The notes under the pieces are model-generated. The model worked only from the letters and a program-made list of their open reading frames with translations. It was not told where the DNA came from and made no database searches. Source: Pomphorhynchus laevis (Eukaryota; Acanthocephala; Palaeacanthocephala; Echinorhynchida; Pomphorhynchidae). From it: a DNA stretch of 64,000 bases. The first letter of the stretch is position 1. Each line of letters starts with the position of its first letter. Made by a program: the position numbers and the translations under genes. Where the stretch lies: contig WNNJ02000715.1 of NCBI GenBank assembly GCA_012934845.2, forward strand, positions 43,007 to 107,006. Reading direction: 5' to 3'. Of the stretch, positions 62,101-64,000 are shown piece by piece.

Positions 62101-63573
62101 GGCATGGGTAGAACATAAATCTCTAGCTCATGTTCAAATAATAATATTTATTAAAAATAAACTTAGTATAGTTGCACTATAAATTAAGCAGACTGAAATT
62201 GAGTTTGTAGAGATTTGAAAATCGGTTTTGAGTGACGAAAGATCATCTGATGTAGAGTTGTTATGTGGGCTTTTTGATATTTGATTGAATTTGCTGAGAG
62301 TTTGCTGAGTGTAATAATAGATGTAATATGCTTTATAATAACAGTTATACAATATTATAACAGGACTAACATGAGTACTAACGTCGGCGTAGAATATTTT
62401 TTAGTATAAAAAAGTGAAATAATTTTTAATAGATAGTAAAATAGGATAAAATATAGTATAATAGTTTAAATGTAAAATACTTTATATTTTGCATTAAAAC
62501 AAGATAGTATCATTTAAACTAGTATCTAAGCAAAATTCTTTTGTATATATTTATTTAAATCTAATTGAATGCGTAAAATTGAACGAATAAGAATAAAAAA
62601 TCTTGATGTAGGTACTACAAACAATTGATGTGAATATTTTTATTAATTTGAATTGCTAACAAAATTATAAATTTCACAAATAAACTTGTTTAAAATGTAA
62701 ATACTTTTATTATATTATATTTTCTTTTATTATACAAATACTTTTTTATATTTCAAAAAACTCATTGAAAATAAAAATTCTAGCAAATTTTCCGGTTGTG
62801 AAATAAACATCAAAGACTACCTTGGCTTGGATAAATTGAAATACGTGTAAGTTTTGTGGATCATAAAACAATAGCAGTTTAACCTTTTTCAAACGTTAAC
62901 CTTTTACATTTACTATTAATAGACATTTTTAAAATATGCATTTTTTAAAATTTATTCATTAAGAATGTAATCTTTTATAGCATTATTGAATAAATGTTTA
63001 AGCATTTGTAAAATCTATAAATAAAAATAATTTAGTGAATTCCCTTTATTTCATGGTAGATTTGCTAATGTCGTCAAGGATTATCCAATATTTTTTACAT
63101 TTATCTTAATAGGATATTATAATATTATAATAAAAGCAGTTGCTTTTATTCCCGATAATATTTTGTTTCTAGCAATATTTTGACAATATTTAACAATTAG
63201 ATGCTTTTAGATTAACATTGAAGTTACATTTTTTTAATCAATTTTTTGTAAAAAAATTGATAAAAAATCTATTTTTACATTTAAACTATTTTTTAAATAA
63301 AATATATTTTGCTCCTGATATTGGAGATCGCAATCAAATGAAAATGTTTTAGCTCGTTCACGACCTCATGCACTCTCCCTCTTGCGCCGTTATTGAATAA
63401 TAACGGCGCAAGAGGGAGAGTATATAGCATTATTGAATAATTGTTTAATTGAGCAATTAGATTTTTTAATAATTCCTTTATTTTGTAGATTTGCTAATAT
63501 CGTCAAGGATTATCCAATATTTTTCACATTTGTCTTAATAGGATATTATATTGTAATTGAAAGTCGAAAATAA
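22867..63573 (+). CDS. Leucine-rich-repeat surface protein gene, multi-exon
   Basis: Ten coding exons plus alternative last exons: 22867-23108, 24631-24699, 24748-24816, 26245-26313, 45442-45513, 49645-49716, 50920-50991, 51815-51886, 56404-56469, 62784-62846, then 63060-63183 or 63489-63573. Every junction is phase 2 with consensus GT/AG. Internal exons are 63-72 nt, and most match the pattern LxxLxLxxNxI. The N-terminus has a signal peptide and the ends code for a hydrophobic anchor, so the product should be secreted or membrane-tethered and bind partners through its LRRs. One-repeat-per-exon, phase-2 structure of this size is known from the LGR/glycoprotein-hormone receptor ectodomains; whether this gene is related is inference, and no seven-transmembrane part is seen. 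Introns are full of transposons. Similar exons could be missing from my list if they are poorly conserved. Confidence 0.8.
23191..23550 (+). repeat. Two intronic copies of the first coding exon's 3' end and donor
   Basis: The exon end and donor region (ttggcaatgtgaagaaatgt then aagtaatatttt, 23089-23150) recurs at 23191-23250 and 23491-23550. The first copy keeps a consensus GTAAGT donor; in the second the GT has become AT. They could act as decoy or alternative donors. Confidence 0.75.
24168..24393. repeat. Inverted repeat with 90-bp arms, Penelope-like terminal sequence
   Basis: Arms 24168-24258 and 24302-24393 are near-perfect reverse complements (tagttgatactgatccatta ... aatttcgctaac). 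The same sequence appears once more at 54950-55060, and its end at 50631-50665 next to a Penelope-like coding fragment. It is probably the untranslated end of that family in head-to-head arrangement. Confidence 0.75.
24631..24699 (+). CDS. LRR gene exon (repeat 1)
   Basis: Reads (I)NLNNNLLHQLPDLSTMLSNVQY(L), 69 nt. Acceptor gttaacag, donor ct/gtatgt. A typical short LRR with a conserved Asn position. Confidence 0.85.
24748..24816 (+). CDS. LRR gene exon (repeat 2)
   Basis: Starts (L)QLDYNLIENVYPLIG and ends NNLRV(L), 69 nt. Acceptor gatttaaag, donor tt/gtgagt. The intron before it is only 48 nt. Confidence 0.85.
25695..25726. repeat. Hairpin, 15-bp perfect arms, 2-nt loop (copy 1)
   Basis: gttctacgacatttt (25695-25709), loop ag, and its complement at 25712-25726. 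An identical hairpin is at 26143-26174. Confidence 0.9.
26143..26174. repeat. Hairpin, 15-bp perfect arms, 2-nt loop (copy 2)
   Basis: Identical to the one at 25695 and followed by the same agattaatgaaaattt. The hairpin therefore existed before the block was duplicated. Confidence 0.9.
26245..26313 (+). CDS. LRR gene exon (repeat 3)
   Basis: Starts (L)SLQGNRIRHFNIQLKHF and ends NRLNY(L), 69 nt. Acceptor attttag, donor ct/gtgagt. It is followed by an intron of about 19.1 kb. Confidence 0.85.
26435..27889 (-). mobile_element. Older non-LTR-type RT element of uncertain clade, 3' part
   Basis: Minus-strand fragments in order: IYSVIDDAYIIKAV (near 27780), FNRTDLLSCRLG-type sequence (27465-27692, frame-shifted), DATNAFNRINRRVALQSIQY and GFTQGDP (27155-27358, RT motif A and B regions), and a C-terminal piece SAWLTHIPDRRK then DEFSDAICTRYG (26450-26560). 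I know this arrangement from RTs widespread in invertebrates (VDASNAFN, TQGDPLAM) but cannot name the clade. Stops and frame shifts are many. A younger LINE (27901-31792) interrupts its 5' part; the sequence resumes at 31793. Confidence 0.65.
28023..30483 (-). pseudogene. LINE family 1 ORF2: endonuclease and reverse transcriptase
   Basis: Starts at MQSSQEPFSLNILQWN (30483), 35 bases after the ORF1 stop. The AP endonuclease shows the N-terminal Asn (LQWNSGG), the catalytic Glu (VIVLQET), LLGDFND and a final SHDLIRW. The RT follows with FLPKH, FLDFSAAFDRI (motif A), GVPQGSPLSPILF (motif B) and YADD (motif C, both Asp intact). It ends with KYLGFTV, WALKRAQHLSL and a C-terminal tail. A single frame change between 29375 and 29263 separates the two halves; otherwise it is open to the stop at 28023. 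The protein nicks target DNA and copies its RNA there (target-primed reverse transcription). It looks only recently dead. Confidence 0.9.
30518..31712 (-). pseudogene. LINE family 1 ORF1: RNA-binding protein with zinc knuckles
   Basis: Starts MERNSGISNV at 31712. After a low-complexity head comes a globular region of about 130 residues (residues 50-180), then knuckles: CNGCHLWGHWSSNC, CGVCSSSEVHEGKC, and, in the shifted frame, CSNCGGQHPAWSRRC with PIFKEYK. A basic C-terminus follows (RAPRSKKRSSSKQK). A frame change near 31010-31040 splits it. ORF1 proteins of this group coat the element RNA. The downstream ORF2 is in the same transcript. Confidence 0.85.
31793..32330 (-). mobile_element. 5' continuation of the older RT element and flank
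   Basis: Right of the LINE the minus strand reads VLDEKIPLGRCNLLR, like the segment preceding the RT in the element at 26435-27889. Recognisable sequence fades by about 31980. The rest is AT-rich with a 17-bp hairpin at 31980-32017. Confidence 0.5.
31980..32017. repeat. Hairpin, 17-bp perfect arms, 4-nt loop
   Basis: ttattatatctaatttg (31980-31996), loop ctac, complement 32001-32017. Confidence 0.9.
32330..32697. repeat. 16-bp minisatellite, about 23 units
   Basis: Tandem array of tgatctggaactggat. Units at the left edge are diverged (gatcttgaactg, gatatggaactg, tcatctgg) and one inside reads ctgaattgatc; those from about 32500 on look identical. A 16-bp period means every plus frame meets TGA, so it is not coding. 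Confidence 0.95.
32700..36230. repeat. AT-rich intron with a degenerate dispersed repeat family
   Basis: No gene. Recurring blocks: aaatgctgatgcagtaataacg (33605, 34325, 34449); tcgaaatttactg-gaagg/aagtt (34001, 35019); tttttagtcttgtcgaaat-type sequence (33986, 34764, 35008); cgtaaaatacgtaattgatt (34099, 35370). The pattern suggests old tandem duplications of a unit of about 1 kb. Confidence 0.6.
36230..36602. other. Less AT-rich segment, unidentified, left of LINE D
   Basis: Holds an open plus-strand frame of 88 codons (36344-36610) rich in Ser, Gln and Lys that runs into the LINE insertion. No family recognised. The base composition differs from the AT-rich introns around it, so it may be part of a foreign element that continues at 37290. 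Confidence 0.35.
36603..37278 (+). mobile_element. LINE copy D (family 1), 5'-truncated
   Basis: Begins in the RT (SDISRFFLRL, reading from 36605) and ends with the family tail AAGAAAATCTTTATTATT. Target duplication acaatcaacca at 36592-36602 and 37279-37289. Contains the VVFHGT region and the C-terminal segment to about 37140. Confidence 0.85.
37596..37775 (-). mobile_element. CR1-like LINE (family 2), 3' scrap
   Basis: Matches the 3' part of the copies at 47260-47400 and 53170-53270 (gtcgagaagg..., tgaatgtgataaagg, ggcggcgacgag) and the 3' hairpin region tgcgtgccggcaggcgc. Only the last coding part and 3' UTR remain. Confidence 0.7.
37755..37798. repeat. Nested inverted repeat at a LINE/duplication junction
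   Basis: Arms aaatttgctgtag (37755-37767) and ctacagcaaattt (37786-37798), with cttgc/gcaag nested inside. It sits where the LINE scrap meets the second copy of the flanking duplication. Confidence 0.8.
38880..39105. other. Non-coding spacer
   Basis: AT-rich with a GC-richer patch at 38910-38990. Nothing recognised. Confidence 0.35.
39107..41145 (-). mobile_element. CR1-like LINE (family 2), 5'-truncated, well preserved
   Basis: The minus strand reads from the linker (VTSKRLLRRSFRTYHRY near 41100) through PISILPTLSKILEH and SAFRSNHSTELACHKV to the RT. The open stretch 39491-40318 holds LDLSSTFDIVDHKILL (motif A), GVPQGSVLNPILF (motif B) and YADDILLYSH (motif C, intact). It ends with the family 3' hairpin and a cacattataaaaaaa tail near 39107-39160. 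One stop lies just before the PISIL motif. The endonuclease is missing. The CR1/L2/Rex type is judged from the motif wording. Confidence 0.8.
41150..43640 (-). mobile_element. Non-LTR-type RT element of uncertain clade, decayed
   Basis: Minus-strand pieces in family order: LLFGASLLSFYKKDRGLRPIVIGTTLRRLVA (42976-43257), a frame-shifted SENVQQGDPLGQMLFCI (motif B, near 42790-42850), VWYLDDG (motif C in YLDD form, near 42725), ISLNGPKG-type sequence, SGLISVAAPGAVAFLQSVP with RIAFAFCLGA (41740-41960), and a C-terminal region with IDFIPIAIKTTGAIG (41380-41440). This order is that of a broad group of invertebrate RTs whose name I cannot give safely. It resembles the element at 26435 in its C-terminal layout. 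Many stops. Confidence 0.65.
43641..44440 (-). other. Probable 5' region of the RT element at 41.2-43.6 kb
   Basis: Same strand and similar GC content as the RT element, with short minus-strand frames (43647-43844, 43889-44203, 44061-44354). No clear domain; a zinc-finger N-terminus would be expected but is not legible. Confidence 0.35.
44441..45190. other. Unassigned segment with small open frames
   Basis: A plus-strand frame at 44875-45183 (102 codons; contains TCTCRCCYVKNAHGFFNYF) has an ordinary Met start but no recognised family, splice sites or promoter. An imperfect hairpin (tgcaacat...atgttgca) lies at 44648-44676. Confidence 0.3.
45442..45513 (+). CDS. LRR gene exon (repeat 4)
   Basis: Starts (L)LDYNLLVDLQFLSAKTYL and ends HNLKS(L), 72 nt. 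Acceptor attttag, donor tt/gtaagt. It begins almost like repeat 2 (LDYNL), which suggests exon duplication. Confidence 0.85.
45820..46200. repeat. 95-bp direct repeats flanking a 210-bp GC-richer insert
   Basis: aacgttataacgtaaagttg with flanks occurs at 45820-45900 and 46120-46200. Between them, 45905-46115 is less AT-rich. On the minus strand it has a weak box-B-like gagttcgaattcg and a stem near 46003-46036 (gtctggttgggtc / gacccagac). This could be a SINE-like insert, but no clear box A is seen. Confidence 0.45.
46200..46699. other. AT-rich intron
   Basis: Nothing recognised on either strand. Confidence 0.4.
46700..47072 (-). mobile_element. LINE copy E (family 1), 3' fragment
   Basis: Minus strand matches the last 350 bp of family 1 (compare 28020-28370): the cacgccg...ctgactgaac block, aaaccttagtct, gacgtcctct and cccgttcag-type sequence. 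It is more diverged than copies C and D. Only the RT C-terminus and 3' UTR remain. Confidence 0.75.
47255..49175 (-). mobile_element. CR1-like LINE (family 2), decayed copy
   Basis: Minus strand gives, in order: RSNHSTEIACMKV (near 48450), VLISLDFSSAFDIVDHTVLL (motif A, 48226-48429), GPLLFALRINDLSPFIKPF and YADDIIIYAH (motif C, 47932-48177), then SLLFPKIDYCL and RLRRFDHISTYLAQL (47262-47739). Upstream linker runs to 49175. Several frame changes and stops. The subfamily differs from the copy at 39-41 kb and is close to the one at 52.3 kb. Confidence 0.8.
49176..49644. other. AT-rich intron
   Basis: Nothing recognised. Confidence 0.4.
49645..49716 (+). CDS. LRR gene exon (repeat 5)
   Basis: Starts (L)DLSHNRIDRIPNGFLSSKH and ends TISH(V), 72 nt. 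Acceptor gatttag, donor gt/gtaagt. It is the repeat nearest the classic LRR consensus. Confidence 0.9.
49717..50480. other. AT-rich intron
   Basis: No gene. Short direct duplications of tcaatgaaaaatta (49796-49845) and caaaatatttatcttgattc-type sequence (50035-50100). Confidence 0.4.
50485..50665 (-). mobile_element. Penelope-like element, C-terminal coding fragment
   Basis: Minus strand reads NHSLNLDHNIDYNNTAVLA, then NRKILEAYHIHKHSNIIMPN, the region after the GIY-YIG domain in Penelope-like elements. It abuts the family terminal sequence at 50631-50665 also seen in the inverted repeat at 24.2-24.4 kb. Confidence 0.7.
50920..50991 (+). CDS. LRR gene exon (repeat 6)
   Basis: Starts (V)NLSFNMITEVSTGAFHNM and ends LGLQD(M), 72 nt. 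Acceptor aatttag, donor at/gtatgt. Confidence 0.9.
50992..51814. other. AT-rich intron with one hairpin
   Basis: gatattgcagtc (51481-51492) pairs perfectly with 51499-51510 across a 6-nt loop. Short repeats of tttgttc-cctcctg-type sequence at 51006 and 51248. No gene. Confidence 0.5.
51815..51886 (+). CDS. LRR gene exon (repeat 7)
   Basis: Starts (I)RLFGNPIADTPSGFWKSS and ends SQLKS(M), 72 nt. Acceptor tgtaatag, donor at/gtgagt. Asn-Pro at the LRR Asn position is common in such repeats. Confidence 0.85.
51887..52250. other. AT-rich intron
   Basis: Nothing recognised. Confidence 0.4.
52255..53300 (+). mobile_element. CR1-like LINE (family 2), 5'-truncated copy
   Basis: Begins at RT motif B (GVLQGSVLGPLLF, where a Pro has become Leu) and continues with YADDILIYAHA (52329-52625), LGFHFDDHLSLKPF-type sequence, IDYCLNLI, and RLRRFDHTS near 52900. 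The 3' end is at cgcatttgccacgttaagaa, after a short stem gcgtgcgctggcacgc (53270-53285). Close to the 47-49 kb copy. A few frame changes. Confidence 0.8.
53320..53360. repeat. Hairpin, 19-bp perfect arms, 3-nt loop
   Basis: tgcggtcatcatcaggaaa (53320-53338), loop ttg, complement 53342-53360. It lies between the LINE end and the retroposed unit at 53385. Confidence 0.95.
53459..54344 (+). CDS. Acidic protein with a 91-residue tandem duplication, unknown function
   Basis: The coding part of the retroposed unit. The first frame begins MEAAGQMNFAYELFLKIW at 53459 (context aactATGg) and runs to a stop at 53642-53644. The second frame is open from 53589 to 54344, and a change between frames falls in 53589-53644, after LNSKG. 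The second part contains YIVYDCDEVFIEGSDGTVYV. It then has two copies of a block starting SID(H/D)ADERS and ending LMED, roughly residues 44-134 and 135-224 counted from 53622. They differ at about one residue in five. The blocks are rich in Asp, Glu and Asn. I recognise no family. The frame change could be decay, a small intron lost, or a real shift. Confidence 0.5.
54345..54770 (+). other. 3' part of the retroposed unit
   Basis: Both strands carry an open frame (54422-54682). On the plus strand it includes RCLTCDGLGFGVQFGSVSFL; on the minus strand it begins MEGLVPHKERILADGG. I cannot tell which, if either, is real. The AATAAA at 54738 and TTTA tail follow. Confidence 0.4.
54785..56403. other. 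AT-rich intron with a Penelope-like terminal fragment
   Basis: 54948-55065 (gaagttagcgaaatatcaaa ... tcaactatttaaaa) is a third copy of the sequence forming the inverted repeat at 24.2-24.4 kb. No coding content elsewhere. Confidence 0.5.
56404..56469 (+). CDS. LRR gene exon (C-terminal repeat)
   Basis: Starts (I)AITLKHLQCLNINGISNQ and ends IEE(M), 66 nt. Acceptor attttag, donor at/gtaagt. It is shorter and shifted in register relative to the other repeats; the Cys may belong to a C-terminal cap. Supported by the shared phase and splice sites. Confidence 0.7.
56470..57300. other. AT-rich intron
   Basis: Nothing recognised. Confidence 0.4.
57305..58070 (-). mobile_element. Penelope-like element, RT thumb to GIY-YIG region
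   Basis: Minus strand: KINEYPNIVNS, then GSYKFPLIHLFPLE (about 57930-58020), LVTSRHPSLVIKNF, then KRKHYYNQDGVAYQIPCEGC and DEVYIGK (GIY-YIG start, 57475-57723). After a frame change come GTGSGAIIDHSLNNNHRI and a tail to about 57305. The N-terminal RT is absent. It retains more than the copies at 3.1-3.9 kb. Confidence 0.75.
58100..59500. other. AT-rich intron
   Basis: No gene. An imperfect inverted repeat (gttctgac ... gtcagaac) lies at about 58060-58095. Small AT-rich frames (58550-58741, 58910-59131) look random. Confidence 0.4.
59505..60200 (+). mobile_element. RTE-like LINE fragment (linker and start of RT)
   Basis: Plus strand: YRMAKKASARAVTKANKVAW, then KMFWRTIRKFDIGKQQ, then ISLKEVIAVVQKLRNSKSSR and a piece ending WLTRIFNVALNWARF. 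This is the wording of the RTE segment just before and at RT motif 1. Several stops. It may belong to the same family as the scrap at 19.9-20.2 kb. Confidence 0.75.
60201..62783. other. AT-rich intron with short repeats and hairpins
   Basis: A 50-bp block (cttctagatttcgtagtttt then tatatcctccgcagtt) occurs at 60737-60771 and 61806-61841, with a partial at 60549. Hairpins at 60770-60797 (12-bp arms), 61102-61131 (12-bp arms) and 62046-62089 (19-bp arms). The frame at 61761-62099 overlaps these repeats and is probably random. Confidence 0.55.
62046..62089. repeat. Hairpin, 19-bp perfect arms, 6-nt loop
   Basis: aataatgggtgccacgaat (62046-62064), loop ccccag, complement 62071-62089. Confidence 0.95.
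62784..62846 (+). CDS. LRR gene exon (penultimate)
   Basis: Starts (I)KFSGCEINIKDYLGLDKL and ends KY(V), 63 nt. Acceptor attctag, donor gt/gtaagt. No LRR Asn motif. Supported by phase, length and splice sites. Confidence 0.65.
63060..63183 (+). CDS. LRR gene, candidate last exon, version a (membrane anchor)
   Basis: After an acceptor (tcatggtag) one base completes the split codon, then FANVVKDYPIFFTFILIGYY continues hydrophobic to a TGA at 63181-63183, 40 codons. An AATAAA lies at 63296-63301. The hydrophobic run suits a single membrane pass or a lipid-anchor signal. Confidence 0.55.
63372..63421. repeat. Hairpin, 23-bp perfect arms, 4-nt loop
   Basis: Left arm 63372-63394 (contains cctcttgcgccgtt), loop gaat, right arm 63399-63421. 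It lies between the two candidate last exons and is the longest short-loop palindrome seen. Confidence 0.95.
63489..63573 (+). CDS. LRR gene, candidate last exon, version b (membrane anchor)
   Basis: Duplicate of version a. Acceptor tttgtag, one base, then FANIVKDYPIFFTFVLIGYY followed by IVIESRK and TAA at 63571-63573, 27 codons. A 16-residue hydrophobic stretch with a short charged end looks like a type I anchor. Most differences from version a in the shared part are conservative (V to I, I to V), as if under selection. Confidence 0.6.
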
Positions 63574-63649
63574 GCATATCTTACATTTTAATTGAGCAAT
63601 TAGCTTTTTTAATAATTCCTTTATTAAAGGAATTATTAAAAATCCTGTT

Positions 63650-64000
63650 TTTATTGAAATACATGTAAGTTTTGTAGATTATAAAACGATATTAGTTTAA
63701 TCTTTTTCAAACGTTAACCTTTTTCTTCTTGGTGGCTAGACGTCTGTGGAAGGTGCATTTCGGGTTAAGCTTCCCAACGAAGGTTGTAAAAAAGCATGCA
63801 GGCTTATACTTTTCTGTTCCTGCAATAATTTAATTTTATTGCAGGAACATTTGTTACATTTATTTCTTTCGGAAAAACTACTGGATAATTAAAATTTTAG
63901 TAAACCTTTTACAATTATAATTAATAGACAATTTTTAAGAATGTAATATTTCAATATTCATAGCATGATTGAATAAATGTTTAAGCATTTGTAAAATCTA
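63650..64000 (+). repeat. Second copy of the exon 62784-62846 end and following intron
   Basis: ttgaaatacatgtaagtttt at 63655 repeats 62836-62858, continuing through ttcaaacgttaacctttt. After an insert of about 185 bp (63724-63906) it continues with taatagaca and attgaataaatgtttaagc (63968), matching 62920-63010. The duplication explains the two last-exon versions. Confidence 0.75.
63724..63906. other. 185-bp insert in the second intron copy
   Basis: Absent from the parallel place at 62890-62915. It is flanked by aacctttt on both sides (63716, 63904) and contains a 13-bp hairpin (63816-63848). Its first 90 bases are less AT-rich. Possibly a small non-autonomous element; family unknown. Confidence 0.45.

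Noticed and set aside
63731-63790. tRNA-derived SINE head
   Set aside because: A ggttaagcttccc motif recalls box B, but no box A at the right distance and no cloverleaf could be drawn.

Overview
The window is strongly AT-rich animal nuclear DNA. It has spliced genes with GT/AG introns, several families of non-LTR retrotransposons, Penelope-like elements and one Ty3/Gypsy-type LTR fossil. Gene structure and transposon content suggest an invertebrate, perhaps an arthropod, but the species cannot be fixed from the sequence alone. There are no prokaryotic operons, CRISPR arrays or convincing tRNA genes.

Region by region. (1) About 1-2.2 kb: one long internal exon of a minus-strand extracellular protein gene. 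(2) 3.1-4.3 kb: tandem remains of Penelope-like elements. (3) 6.9-16.9 kb: a nested graveyard. A plus-strand LINE is split by a Gypsy-type element, whose 5' LTR is split by a minus-strand LINE with a 13-bp target duplication; another decayed copy of the same LINE family follows. (4) 16.9-22.5 kb: direct and tandem repeats and an RTE-like LINE scrap. (5) 22.5-63.6 kb: a plus-strand leucine-rich-repeat gene. A signal-peptide exon is followed by nine exons of 63-72 nt, eight clearly or plausibly one LRR each, all joined in phase 2. Two tandem candidate last exons follow, each coding for a membrane anchor. Its introns, one of 19 kb, hold most of the other mobile elements.

The intronic elements include a near-full-length APE-type LINE (27901-31792) inserted into an older RT element, CR1-like LINEs (39-41, 47-49 and 52-53 kb), an RT element of uncertain clade (41.2-43.6 kb), RTE and Penelope pieces, a 16-bp minisatellite (32.33-32.70 kb), and a 1.39-kb retroposed unit (53385-54770). 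That unit has a 14-bp target duplication and a (TTTA)n tail, and codes for an acidic protein with a 91-residue internal duplication.

The whole window is sprinkled with short, almost perfect inverted repeats with tiny loops. One lies in a LINE where sister copies show the pre-hairpin sequence, which points to templated (strand-switch) mutation. The most novel items are the modular LRR gene with its duplicated membrane-anchor exon, the non-autonomous protein-coding retroposon, and the hairpin-forming mutation pattern.
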